Below are positions 34,751 through 43,278 of a stretch of DNA of 64,000 bases, one piece after another. Position 1 is the stretch's first letter. Every line of letters begins with the position of its first letter. Origin of the DNA: Aquiflexum gelatinilyticum (GTDB lineage: Bacteria > Bacteroidota > Bacteroidia > Cytophagales > Cyclobacteriaceae). The translations under genes and the position numbers were made by a program. The notes below the pieces were generated by a model that was not told the origin of the DNA, did no database searches, and saw only the letters and a program-made list of their open reading frames with translations. The stretch spans positions 177,883 through 241,882 of the forward strand of contig NZ_JANSUY010000007.1 of NCBI RefSeq assembly GCF_024741135.1. Reading direction: 5' to 3'.

Positions 34751-35125
34751 TTACAACCATTCTTCGATATCAGTATCTGTTTGGCTACTTTCCAGCCCTC
34801 CCCATTCTTCTTCAATGATCTCGTCTAGGATGAGGTTGGGATTTTCTGAAAAAGAAAGAATATCTTCTGCCTGCCAATATCCTGAACTGATGTACAAGTC
34901 AATTTCTTGCTCTAAATAAGCTTCGAGTGATTGCTCTACCATTATTTCATTTTTAATAACAAAGAAATAAATCCCAATGGTAACCAAAGCCGCCGCTGCA
35001 GTCATGCGAAACAATGCGATGGTCCGGCTTTTCTTTTGTCTATTCCTTTCTAAAACACGGTTAGGGAGATCTTCGAAATAACCTTCAGGCGTTTTGAAAA
35101 GTATGTTTTTGGGTAAATTTTCCAT
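34751..35125 (-). CDS. Single-pass membrane protein, probable anti-sigma or sigma-linked protein
   Basis: 124 residues. A cytoplasmic N-terminus (PKNILFKTPEGYFEDLPNRV) is followed by one membrane helix (about 39-57, AAAALVTIGIYFFVI) and an acidic C-terminal part (LEAYLEQEIDLYISSGY, EEEWGGLES). 'TPEGYFEDLPNRVLER' is a recurrent N-terminal pattern of small Bacteroidota proteins encoded after ECF sigma factors. No zinc-binding HxxxCxxC motif, so it is not a classical ZAS anti-sigma factor. The assignment is from position: 36 nt after the sigma gene, 13 nt before the Spy-like gene. Confidence 0.65.
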   Translation of the reverse strand: MENLPKNILFKTPEGYFEDLPNRVLERNRQKKSRTIALFRMTAAAALVTIGIYFFVIKNEIMVEQSLEAYLEQEIDLYISSGYWQAEDILSFSENPNLILDEIIEEEWGGLESSQTDTDIEEWL

Positions 35126-35161
35126 AATTCAATTGATTAGACAGGCTTAAAACACAGAGGT

Positions 35162-35725
35162 TTACTCTGTATGGAGTTCAATTTCTATTTTTTTGACTGC
35201 ATGGTGGTAGCTTGCTTTTAACGCTCCAACCGACGTTGATGTTATCTGACTTATTTGTTCATAGCTTAAGTCCTCATAATACCTCATGTTGAATACCAGG
35301 CGTTGTTTGTCAGGCAATTTCAATAAGGCTTTGTGCAGGCGCTTTTCAATTTCTTCCCCTGTAATCAATCCTGATCTGTCCAAATATCCTGACATGGTCT
35401 CCAAATGATCTTCTATAGAAAAGAAATACCTTTTCTTTTTTCTTTCAAGAAAATTTAGACTTTCATTGGTTGCAATTCTATACAGCCAAGTAAATAGGGA
35501 AGAGTTGCCTTGGAAATTTTCTATATTTTTAAATGCCTTGATGAATGTGTTTTGGGTAATATCATCAGCATCTTCATGAATTATCAGCATTTTTCTTATG
35601 ATGCCATATACCCTTTTTTGGTACATTTCTACAAGCAGCCTATATCCCTTTTCCTTTGTTTCGGGATTACGGATCAATTCCAAAAGTTCTAGGTCACTGA
35701 TTGATATCATTAGGCCTTTTGACAT
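35162..35725 (-). CDS. ECF-type RNA polymerase sigma factor
   Basis: 187 residues from ATG 35725, chosen because GGAAGGAG lies just upstream; the in-frame ATG 35758 has no such site. Region 2 is VEMYQKRVYGIIRKMLIIHE, DADDITQNTFIKAFKNIENF and SSLFTWLYRIATNESLNFL. Region 4 is KLPDKQRLVFNMRYYEDLSY with the HTH YEQISQITSTSVGALKASYH. It directs core polymerase to a stress regulon, probably including its own operon. It begins the three-gene set sigma / membrane protein / Spy-like. Confidence 0.93.
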   Translation of the reverse strand: MSKGLMISISDLELLELIRNPETKEKGYRLLVEMYQKRVYGIIRKMLIIHEDADDITQNTFIKAFKNIENFQGNSSLFTWLYRIATNESLNFLERKKKRYFFSIEDHLETMSGYLDRSGLITGEEIEKRLHKALLKLPDKQRLVFNMRYYEDLSYEQISQITSTSVGALKASYHHAVKKIEIELHTE

Positions 35726-35806
35726 TTCTCCTTCCAAGAGGTTTAATTTGGGAATCATCTTTCTGAAAGGATTTCTGGTAGCCTCTCTTATGATGAATAA
35801 AAAGAA

Positions 35807-35844
35807 AAAATCCGATCTCCTATATGGGCTGAAGATCGGATTTT
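35807..35844 (-). terminator. Terminator of the universal stress gene
   Basis: A 12-bp stem (AAAATCCGATCT / AGATCGGATTTT) with a 14-nt loop. On the minus strand it ends in TTTTTTCTTTTTA. It begins 28 nt after the usp stop and separates that gene from the sigma operon. Confidence 0.75.
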
Positions 35845-35871
35845 AAATTCAAAAATATCAAGAATAGCAAA

Positions 35872-36795
35872 TCAAATTTCAAGGATGTAATCCAAAATAC
35901 CTGCGTTTTTACCTTTTGGCCTCGTGACCAAAAGTGGGAAGGTTTCATTGAGCTGAATAAGACGTTCAGCCATGCTTCCAATAAATAAAGCGGTAGCAGC
36001 AGTCCTGCCTTTGGCACCGATAATGATCCCGTCAGCACTTATTTCTTTGGCTTTGGCGATGATTTCTTCTACCGGGTCATCGTCGTCATCCTGCGTATAG
36101 ATTGGTGTGATTTTTAGGTTTTTGGTATCAATATTTCGGATAAACTTCTTGAAATTAATCTCCGCATGCATTAGCATGATGGAAGTAAATTCTTCATAAC
36201 TTTTTCCGGTAAAATGATAGCCTGAGGGGATAGTGAATACATTTTGACAAATTATTTCGGCTTTACCTCCATATTTTTCCACAATAATAATTGCCTCTTC
36301 AAGAGCATCTTTCGAATAATCAGAAAAATCGGATGGTACCAATAGTTTGTCCATTTTGGGTTCCGCCTTTTCGGGAATAATCAATAAGGAGCAACTTGCT
36401 CTTCTTGCAAGCCTCTGTGAAATAACCCCTGTGCCTGGAAGAGTTACTTTTCTGCCTATAATGATCATATCAGCAGATTTTTCGTGGGCCAGTTTTAGAA
36501 TTTTTTTACTTAATTGTCCTTCTTTGACCACATAAGAAAATTCAATATCTTCTTTTTTGCTAAAGTTTTTGTCCACGACATCTTTCATCTGCCTCTTCCT
36601 TTCCTCGACCATATTATCTATGAGATTGGGAAATTCCTCCAAAACTTCCTTGGGTATTTGCAGATTTCTGATGACGTTGGTAAAATAAATTTTTTTAGTC
36701 TGATTGACTCGGGACACAAAGGATGCAAACCTAACCAGGGTTTCATCTAGGTCGCTTTGGTCAAGACAAACGATGAGCTTTTTTATTTGATACAT
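35872..36795 (-). CDS. Universal stress protein, two UspA domains
   Basis: 307 residues. The first domain opens KKLIVCLDQSDLDETLVRFA and has ADMIIIGRKVTLPGTG followed by SLLIIPEK, near the nucleotide loop. The second domain opens KLLVPSDFSDYSKDALEEAI and contains DGIIIGAKGRTAATALFIGS plus MAERL, a good G-2x-G-9x-G(S/T) ATP-binding loop, the reverse of the other paralogue, where the first domain keeps it. A monocistronic unit with its own promoter-like element and terminator. Probably linked to energy or redox stress. Confidence 0.9.
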   Translation of the reverse strand: MYQIKKLIVCLDQSDLDETLVRFASFVSRVNQTKKIYFTNVIRNLQIPKEVLEEFPNLIDNMVEERKRQMKDVVDKNFSKKEDIEFSYVVKEGQLSKKILKLAHEKSADMIIIGRKVTLPGTGVISQRLARRASCSLLIIPEKAEPKMDKLLVPSDFSDYSKDALEEAIIIVEKYGGKAEIICQNVFTIPSGYHFTGKSYEEFTSIMLMHAEINFKKFIRNIDTKNLKITPIYTQDDDDDPVEEIIAKAKEISADGIIIGAKGRTAATALFIGSMAERLIQLNETFPLLVTRPKGKNAGILDYILEI

Positions 36796-36817
36796 TTTAT
36801 TTAGCCTTTTCGAAACA

Positions 36818-36825
36818 CAAAGTTA
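36818..36825 (-). promoter_or_regulatory. -7 promoter element of the universal stress gene
   Basis: The minus strand reads TAACTTTG here, an exact match to the Bacteroidota -7 consensus TAnnTTTG. It lies 22 nt before the ATG at 36795. The -33 region reads only TTTT, so it is a partial match. Confidence 0.4.
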
Positions 36826-37030
36826 CGCGAATCCGATGATGAAAAATAGATGATGGAAGAATAAAATTTTGTCTATTTCCAGAATCAAAATCCATTACGG
36901 ATTTTTGTACTGTAAATCAACAGATTTTGATTGAATAGTTTGGTGTGCTTGTGGTTTTTTTAGATATATTAATTTTTTTTAATTTTTCACCTAATAAAAA
37001 TACATATTTTAAGTTCTCAACAAAATGATT

Positions 37031-37059
37031 TTTGGTCAATTATAAGTATTCCTATTTTG
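37031..37059 (+). promoter_or_regulatory. Candidate promoter of the 37.1-37.3 kb RNA
   Basis: TTTG at 37031-37034 and TATTTTG at 37053-37059 are 18 nt apart, close to the Bacteroidota housekeeping pattern. Transcription would begin near 37066 on the plus strand and read through the structured segment. Confidence 0.35.
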
Positions 37060-37149
37060 TATGGAAAATTTGGCAGGTTCAGATTATTTGGAGGTGAATT
37101 TGAAAGAGAAGACCCAATTCATTATATCAATAATTTGTATATTTGCACA

Positions 37150-37320
37150 AATGGCTCGGGTCGCCGACATGTTCCGACTTCACAATTATAAAACAATCCC
37201 GAGTGAAGCCCTTTCCAAAAACAGGCCTCATCCTTTAGTAATAAAGGACCTCGTATCTTCGGATTCAGGATAACAGTGGAAGTTTGCGGATCTCGTGGCA
37301 GCTCAAATCCTGTCAGTAAA
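37150..37320 (+). ncRNA. Candidate structured RNA, possible pseudoknot
   Basis: Within the 541-nt gap 36796-37336 this part is less AT-rich than its surroundings and carries several stems. CTCGGG (37155-37160) pairs with CCCGAG (37198-37203). CTTCAC (37178-37183) pairs with GTGAAG (37203-37208); the two interleave, giving a pseudoknot or a switch. TCCTTTA-GTAA-TAAAGGA (37231-37248) is a 7-bp hairpin with a GNRA tetraloop. CAGGAT (37266-37271) pairs with ATCCTG (37307-37312). A promoter-like pair precedes it. No rnpB, tmRNA, SRP or tRNA signature is present. An open frame at 37061-37273 (70 residues) overlaps it and is not convincing as protein. Covariation evidence is lacking. Confidence 0.3.
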
Positions 37321-37336
37321 GAGGTTTGGTAACACT

Positions 37337-38815
37337 CTAAGGCCTGAGCCCTTTTATTTTTTCAATTACTTTTCTCTGATTTTTTTTGGCTATTCCAAGC
37401 AAGAAAATCCCCAATGCATAAAATAACGTAATCGCAAGCGATCTGATGATAAGGTCTGGTATTCCTGGATTATTTTTGCTGAATATATAAGCCTGTATAA
37501 AGTAGATTCCTAAACCTAGAATCAGGATTTTCAGCACATCCCATGAAAATGGCTCAAAAGATAGCCTTATTTTAATATAGAGGTATTTGAGAAAATTGAA
37601 GAAAAACATCGCCAGAAAGGATGCAAATGCAGCTCCTTCGATACCGTAAGACGGAATCAGCAACAAATTAAAAACCACCACTGCGATACTCATGATGACT
37701 GTTGCTGTGATGTTAAAGATGTAATATTTTGAAAAAACGATGATTTCTCCGTTGATGGAGAAAATAACGTCGCACATTTTTCCGAAACCAATCCAAAGGA
37801 CAACCCATTTACCAGCTTCATAGATGGTACCATTGGGGACAAAATGGTAGAGATTATCCACGTTTGACCAAATTCCCAAAAAAAGCAAAATACAGATTAA
37901 GGTCTGGTTTACGGCAATGTCTTTGTAAAGCTTGTCGATCTTTGGGAATTCCTGACGGGAAAAATAATCGGCGACCACAGGCATACTGACCTGAGAAATG
38001 GCCCTGCGAGGCATTTCCATCACGATGGCAATTGAAAAAGCAATGTTATAAATCGCATTGGCTTCTAATCCGATCATGGAACTCACCATCAGGCTATCAA
38101 TTTTCATGATCAAAATGCCTCCTGCAGTGCCGAGTAAAGTGATGAAGCTATAATTGAGAAACTCTGATTTGAAGCCCTTTCTTTCAAAAAAGAAATCTGT
38201 TTCAATGCTGAATTTCCCAATGCGGAACATGTAGCTTATCAAGCTTCCAAGGACGATGAGGTAATTGACCGATAATCCCCAAGTCATCTGATCAAAGTCT
38301 ATCCAACCGACTAAATAGACCGAAACAAGCACCGTCGAGAGCAGCCGCAACAAAACCTCCCTGAGTAATGTCGGTATTGCGATCTTCATATAAGACCTGC
38401 TGAAGGCATCCAAAACGGTATTAACTACTGCAAATAGGGTAATTAACAATACCACTACAAAGAAGTCAATGACCTGCGGGGAATTGACGGCAAAGGCAGC
38501 TATAATTTGGCTTTTGAAAATAAAAAACAAAAGAGAGACAGCAATAAATCCCATCAAGGTAACCAAAACACTGAAGGTGAGGAAAGACCCCTGCTTGCTT
38601 TTGAGTTGGGGAAAAAACCTCGTGATCGCATTTCCCAATCCCAATTGCGCAAAGGGAACCAAAAGCATTGCCATGTCTTGCACTGTTCTGAAGATCCCGA
38701 TTTGCTCAGGGGCAAGGGAATACGGAAAGAGCCACAATACATTGAAATACCCAATTGCCACTCCCAAATAATGGGAGAGCGTAGTAAGAATGCTTTGTCG
38801 GGCAAATTTTTCCAA
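37337..38815 (-). CDS. Polysaccharide flippase (Wzx/MATE-like lipopolysaccharide biosynthesis protein)
   Basis: 492 residues with about fourteen hydrophobic segments and the oligosaccharide flippase pattern: QSILTTLSHYLGVAIGYFNV, LAPEQIGIFRTVQDMAMLL, TLLGTAGGILIMKIDSLMVS and YNIAFSIAIVMEMPRRAISQ. It flips lipid-linked glycans across the inner membrane. TTG at 38815 is the only credible start; it lies eight nucleotides after the glycosyltransferase stop, so translation is probably coupled. Last gene of the surface-polysaccharide set. Confidence 0.88.
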   Translation of the reverse strand: MEKFARQSILTTLSHYLGVAIGYFNVLWLFPYSLAPEQIGIFRTVQDMAMLLVPFAQLGLGNAITRFFPQLKSKQGSFLTFSVLVTLMGFIAVSLLFFIFKSQIIAAFAVNSPQVIDFFVVVLLITLFAVVNTVLDAFSRSYMKIAIPTLLREVLLRLLSTVLVSVYLVGWIDFDQMTWGLSVNYLIVLGSLISYMFRIGKFSIETDFFFERKGFKSEFLNYSFITLLGTAGGILIMKIDSLMVSSMIGLEANAIYNIAFSIAIVMEMPRRAISQVSMPVVADYFSRQEFPKIDKLYKDIAVNQTLICILLFLGIWSNVDNLYHFVPNGTIYEAGKWVVLWIGFGKMCDVIFSINGEIIVFSKYYIFNITATVIMSIAVVVFNLLLIPSYGIEGAAFASFLAMFFFNFLKYLYIKIRLSFEPFSWDVLKILILGLGIYFIQAYIFSKNNPGIPDLIIRSLAITLFYALGIFLLGIAKKNQRKVIEKIKGLRP

Positions 38816-38823
38816 TGAATTAA

Positions 38824-39846
38824 TCAGTTAAACAATCCCAATAATTCTTTCTTTCTTTTGGAATAAGGATAATCTTTCAAGATTTTGTTTCTGGATTTTG
38901 ATCTTTTCTTTTCAAAATCCATGTTTAAAACCTCTTGGATTATTTTGGTTAATCTATCGGGATTTTTTTGATCCAAAATAAAACCAGAATCATCTATGAT
39001 CAATGGAATGTCTCCGACTGCTGAACCAATAGGAACGCAACCACACAGCATGGCTTCAGCTAATGCATTCGGAAAACCCTCAGATGTGGATAATTGGAGG
39101 TAATATCGGTGTATATTATATAATTCCCTTAACCTGTCTTTGTCCATTGGACCGGTTACTGAAATGTTTTTTGCTGTGGGCTTATAGTCAACATCACCTA
39201 CCAAAGTAAATTCAGCTTGGGGAAACCTCAATGCAATCAATTCAATCAAGTCAATGCCTTTGATCCTCCCTCGGACAGGATTGGAGATTCCTTTTGCCAC
39301 AGTGATAAAGGTCATCGGCTTCCTTTCCTTTCCAAAATCAATCCAAAAATCTGTGTCGAATCCATTGTAAATTGTTTGGATTGGGGTTTTTAAGTCAGGG
39401 ATTAGATTTTTCAATCCTTGTTTGGATGAAATCAAAGGATCGTAATGATACTCAGATCGGACCAAAGAGTCAGCAACAGGTAGAATTTTTGTACAGTTTT
39501 TGAAGCTGTAAACAGTCGCCAATCTCAGCCATTTCTTTCTGAAATTCCCGTAGTTTATCTCCGGCATATTGACTGCATCTGTTCCTCCACATTGGATAAA
39601 AACTTTTCTCTTGAAAATTTTACCTAAGAAAGTCGGTAAAACAGAATGGTATCCCCCAAAAAAACACAAATAATACTTTGTCTTTGGAAGGAAGATTACC
39701 AATTGAAAAAACTGGAGAATAAAGAAGAAGGGGAGAGCAACCGGATTTTGGGTAAATTCAAGTGTTTTGATGGAAAATTTAGTCTGGATCATTTCAACAT
39801 CTCTATCCGTAAATGCAGTCCGTACTGGATAGGTATAAATAATCAT
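38824..39846 (-). CDS. Glycosyltransferase, GT4-like
   Basis: 340 residues. The C-terminal GT-B half carries FITVAKGISNPVRGRIKGID, FPQAEFTLVGDVDYKP and the donor-binding block STSEGFPNALAEAMLCGCVP with the EX7E-like acidic residue, then SAVGDIPLIIDDSGF. The N-terminal half (FGGYHSVLPTFLGKIFKRKV) is hydrophobic, typical of membrane-associated transferases. Donor and acceptor unknown. Encoded between a methyltransferase and a flippase, it should build a surface glycan. Confidence 0.88.
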   Translation of the reverse strand: MIIYTYPVRTAFTDRDVEMIQTKFSIKTLEFTQNPVALPFFFILQFFQLVIFLPKTKYYLCFFGGYHSVLPTFLGKIFKRKVFIQCGGTDAVNMPEINYGNFRKKWLRLATVYSFKNCTKILPVADSLVRSEYHYDPLISSKQGLKNLIPDLKTPIQTIYNGFDTDFWIDFGKERKPMTFITVAKGISNPVRGRIKGIDLIELIALRFPQAEFTLVGDVDYKPTAKNISVTGPMDKDRLRELYNIHRYYLQLSTSEGFPNALAEAMLCGCVPIGSAVGDIPLIIDDSGFILDQKNPDRLTKIIQEVLNMDFEKKRSKSRNKILKDYPYSKRKKELLGLFN

Positions 39847-39884
39847 AGATTGTCTTGAAATGGATCTGAATTGTTGAGAATTGG

Positions 39885-40601
39885 CTACAGAAAGATACTG
39901 TTTTTGATTTTAAGAATTGTCCTTTCTATAAATACGGGCCATTTTCCCCTTAAAGTACTTTTGGTGACTTTGGTATTTCTCCTGAAGACAAAGTATTGGT
40001 AATCTTTTTCCTCAAAGAATACCGGATAAGTCTCCATTTTGTCAAGGTAGTATCCATTTGAATTTAAAACACCAACCAAAGTTGCCGTGTCTAATGGCTG
40101 ATCGATGATTTGAAGCTTTTGAGGCTCGTTGCTGATGTTGTATTGCAAAAACCTTGGAGCAGGTATGTGGATGAAAACTACTGATTTTTCATGTGAATGG
40201 GCATCGATTCTTTCAAACAGATTGGGATGTTGCTCTACAGGAATATGTTCCAAAACGTCAGGAAAAACAAAATAATCAAATGTCTGACCAGATTTGGTAA
40301 AATCGCTCATGTCAGAAACTTCGAAGCTTAGATTGGAAAATTGCTTCCAAAGGATTTTGGCCTTTTCGACGCTTTTCTCGCTGATGTCGACCGCCAAAAC
40401 TTTTCCATTTGAGGTTTTCTTCGCAATCAATTGACTGACCGTGCCGATGCCACAACCAACCTCCAATACATTATGATTGGACTTTAACCCTGATTGGACA
40501 AGCTTATCAATGATGGAAATATGACGTGAATTAATCCCCGTCTTTTCTTGTTTAGTCACATATTCATCATAAAACTCCTTTACTTCTTCCTTTTTGCTCA
40601 T
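39885..40601 (-). CDS. Class I SAM-dependent methyltransferase
   Basis: 238 residues. SAM motif I is HNVLEVGCGIGTVSQLIAKK; VLAVDISEKSVEKAKILWKQ and FDYFVFPDVLEHIPVEQHPN complete the Methyltransf_11/23 fold. Substrate not predictable; context suggests a glycan or lipid-linked sugar. Its ATG overlaps the stop of the YfhO-type gene by four nucleotides (ATGA), so the two are coupled. Confidence 0.88.
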   Translation of the reverse strand: MSKKEEVKEFYDEYVTKQEKTGINSRHISIIDKLVQSGLKSNHNVLEVGCGIGTVSQLIAKKTSNGKVLAVDISEKSVEKAKILWKQFSNLSFEVSDMSDFTKSGQTFDYFVFPDVLEHIPVEQHPNLFERIDAHSHEKSVVFIHIPAPRFLQYNISNEPQKLQIIDQPLDTATLVGVLNSNGYYLDKMETYPVFFEEKDYQYFVFRRNTKVTKSTLRGKWPVFIERTILKIKNSIFL

Positions 40602-43024
40602 GGTTTTAGAAAAGGTTTAATTGACAAAAACGTTCCTCCAATCAATGTGAGTAGGATAAGATATTGAAAAATGATGGTAACCGTCTTGGTTTTATAGTAG
40701 CTATCCGGTTCAAATTTCATTAGAACCTCAGATTTTCCTGCAGGAACAGATATGCCCCGAAGCAGGTAATTGGTTCTAATTATATCGGTTTCTTGCCCAT
40801 TGACAAGTGCTTTCCATCCTTTTGGATAGTAAATCTCAGAAAAGACAACCAAACCGGCTTTTGTCGCCTCTACAGAATATTTCAACTCATTTGGTTTTTG
40901 GGAAGTGATAGAAACTGAACCCGAACCAGTCTGGACTGTTCCAAACTCAGTCTCATTGACAGTTGCTTCAATTTTTGTATCCATTTGAGAAATGAGTTTG
41001 ATTTCATCTTCGTTGGAAGTGACAGACCTTATATTGGATGGAAACCACGCTGGCCCATTTGCTTCGGGATTGGTAAAAACAGCATTTTCGGCCTGCCCTG
41101 CGACCACATATTTGGTGTTGAGCATATTCAGAGCTTTCAGTCCCTGCCAATCAAAATTTCCTTCCTGTGCTTTTTGGATAAAAGACTTAATTTCAGAACC
41201 CAATACGTTTTCAGTTAATTCTTGGTAACGCTTCATTTTCGCTCCATGGTAACCACCGATGCTGTTGAAGAAATAACTTGTTCGCGCATCGTTGAAAGGA
41301 TTTTCTAGATTGATTACCCTAAAATATCCTTGGTCATTCAGGATTTTTGCATCAGCAGGTGTTTTTGCAAAAAACTGTGCTGAAGGACTGGCCTGAAACG
41401 AGTCTTCATTTAGGTATCTTTTATTGATCATCCAAAGGTCGATGGCAATCAACAATGCGATGGACAATCCGGCTATTTGTGTTGAGATTTTATTTTTCAA
41501 ACTTGCCCAAATCAAACCTGCAGCAAGCAAAATGAAAATGAGACTTTTGAAAGCACTGCTTTGAAGCATTGATTTTCTGTCCTGTTGGATAGCGTCGACA
41601 AGCCATTCCGGGAGGTTGGCGTCTACTGGTGCCCTGAATCCAAACATTCCTGCGAAGATCACTAAAATCAATGACAATCCTGCTGTACTTCCTAATGCTA
41701 TGGAAAGATTTTTAACAAGTGTTTTGCTATCTGAATTTCTGAAGAGGTATTCCAATCCCAAACTCCCCAAAACTGGAATGGCGAAAAGCGCCATAGAAAG
41801 TGCCATAGTCACAGCTCGGAATTTGTTGTAGCCAGGAAGGAAATCAAAAATCAAGTCATTGAACCAAGCGAGATTTTTTCCAAAGGCAAGAAAAATGGAC
41901 AGGATCGTAATCGAAAGGAATACATATTTATACGTTTTTGGAGCATAAATCAAACCTAAAACAAACAGGAAAAGCATAATCGCCCCTCCATAAATAGGGC
42001 CTCCTGTTCCCGGCTGCTCGCCCCAATAGGTAGGCGCTTTTTCAATAAACCCTGTTGCTTGGGCACTTTCCACGCCATTGCTCCGCAAAGCCTGTTCTGA
42101 ATTAGAATCTTTGGGCAAAGCTTCCCCACTTCCACCACCATATATAAATGGAACCAAGAGAGTGAGAGTTTCCATTTTTCCCTGAGACCAGTTAAAGGCA
42201 TAGTCTCTGTCCAAACCGCCTTCAGAAGTATTGGCTGAAGTAATATTGGATTGTCCTCTTGTTGAATATTCACCGTATTCCAGTACCGTCATAAACCTGC
42301 TAAGATTGGATCCAACAGCAAGACAGGCGCCCAAAACCAAAATAAGAATTGTTTTACTAAAAGCAGTGAGTGATTTCGATTTGTAGGCATCCACAATCTG
42401 ACCGATTCCATAAATCAGCACAATCAACAAAGTGTAATAGGTAATCTGTAGGTGGTTGAATTTGAGTTGGAGCATCAAACCAAAAGCAAAAAGCGCAAGA
42501 CCCAAAATCCTTTTTCCGGAGAATGCCAGGTGAATCCCTGCCAAAATCAGGGGAATCAGGCAGATGGCCCATATTTTGGCATTGTGTCCTGCATCCAAGC
42601 TGATGATGTGGAAGGTATTGAAGGCAAAGGCCACTGCACCGGCAATAGAAAATTCAGATCGGACTTTGAAACTCAAAAGCAGGATATACATGGCTAACAT
42701 TCCAAAAAACAAGGAGTTGACAGGGTGGGGGAGTCCCAAAGTGACCACTTTAATCAAGAAATTGGTAATGTCTCCCGGAACTTCAAAGCTCACCAAATAA
42801 GCCGGCATTCCGCCAAACATGCTGTTGGTCCAAAGTGCTTCCTTGACTGTTTCGGCCCTGTAATCCATAACTTCCTTGGCAGCACCTTCCCATTGAAGAA
42901 TGTCATATTGGAAAAGGATTTTGCCATCAAAAACGGCAGGTGAAAAATAAAACAAAACGATGAGGTAAAAGACCACAACTCCTACAAGGTGCGGCAAGAT
43001 GTTATTTTTGAAGTTGATCTGCAT
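40598..43024 (-). CDS. YfhO-family polytopic membrane protein
   Basis: 808 residues with about twelve to fourteen membrane segments and a large C-terminal extracytoplasmic domain before a last helix. It begins LVGVVVFYLIVLFYFSPAVF and FDGKILFQYDILQWEGA, a hallmark of YfhO-like proteins, followed by WTNSMFGGMPAYLVSFEVPG and AFAFNTFHIISLDAGHNAKI. The end (VVFSEIYYPKGWKALVNGQE, then FLSIKPFLKP) also fits. YfhO proteins are implicated in glycosylation of envelope polymers, probably as GT-C-type transferases using lipid-linked sugars. First gene of the four-gene minus-strand unit. Confidence 0.88.
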   Translation of the reverse strand: MQINFKNNILPHLVGVVVFYLIVLFYFSPAVFDGKILFQYDILQWEGAAKEVMDYRAETVKEALWTNSMFGGMPAYLVSFEVPGDITNFLIKVVTLGLPHPVNSLFFGMLAMYILLLSFKVRSEFSIAGAVAFAFNTFHIISLDAGHNAKIWAICLIPLILAGIHLAFSGKRILGLALFAFGLMLQLKFNHLQITYYTLLIVLIYGIGQIVDAYKSKSLTAFSKTILILVLGACLAVGSNLSRFMTVLEYGEYSTRGQSNITSANTSEGGLDRDYAFNWSQGKMETLTLLVPFIYGGGSGEALPKDSNSEQALRSNGVESAQATGFIEKAPTYWGEQPGTGGPIYGGAIMLFLFVLGLIYAPKTYKYVFLSITILSIFLAFGKNLAWFNDLIFDFLPGYNKFRAVTMALSMALFAIPVLGSLGLEYLFRNSDSKTLVKNLSIALGSTAGLSLILVIFAGMFGFRAPVDANLPEWLVDAIQQDRKSMLQSSAFKSLIFILLAAGLIWASLKNKISTQIAGLSIALLIAIDLWMINKRYLNEDSFQASPSAQFFAKTPADAKILNDQGYFRVINLENPFNDARTSYFFNSIGGYHGAKMKRYQELTENVLGSEIKSFIQKAQEGNFDWQGLKALNMLNTKYVVAGQAENAVFTNPEANGPAWFPSNIRSVTSNEDEIKLISQMDTKIEATVNETEFGTVQTGSGSVSITSQKPNELKYSVEATKAGLVVFSEIYYPKGWKALVNGQETDIIRTNYLLRGISVPAGKSEVLMKFEPDSYYKTKTVTIIFQYLILLTLIGGTFLSIKPFLKP

Positions 43025-43153
43025 GATCCGAGTCAGTTCTTTTTGAAAGAATGGCGCAAATTAAAAAATAAATAGGATTATCCGCCTGCTTTTCAATTTC
43101 CAAATTCACTTAAAATCCCTTTTCGTGCTTATTTAATGAAGATCACAAATTGA

Positions 43154-43200
43154 AAGTGGCTGGAAGAATCTTTGCTTTTAGCCAATTCTTCCAGCTACTT
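43154..43200 (-). terminator. Long hairpin after araA, probable terminator
   Basis: A 15-16 bp stem (AGTGGCTGGAAGAAT / ATTCTTCCAGCTACT, one wobble) with a 15-nt loop, in the 254-nt gap between araA and the YfhO gene on the minus strand. The T-run after it is weak (TTTCAATTTG), so it could also be a processing site. Confidence 0.45.
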
Positions 43201-43278
43201 AAATTATAAAGTAAATCGAATTTTGAACTAAGATTCATCACAATCCATGGACTATGTTTTGCCACCTATCGACTCCTT

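Noticed and set aside
37061..37273. Open frame of 70 codons across the candidate RNA
   Set aside because: It has a promoter-like element in front but the product has no domain pattern, and the stems fit an RNA better. Kept only as an alternative reading of that region.
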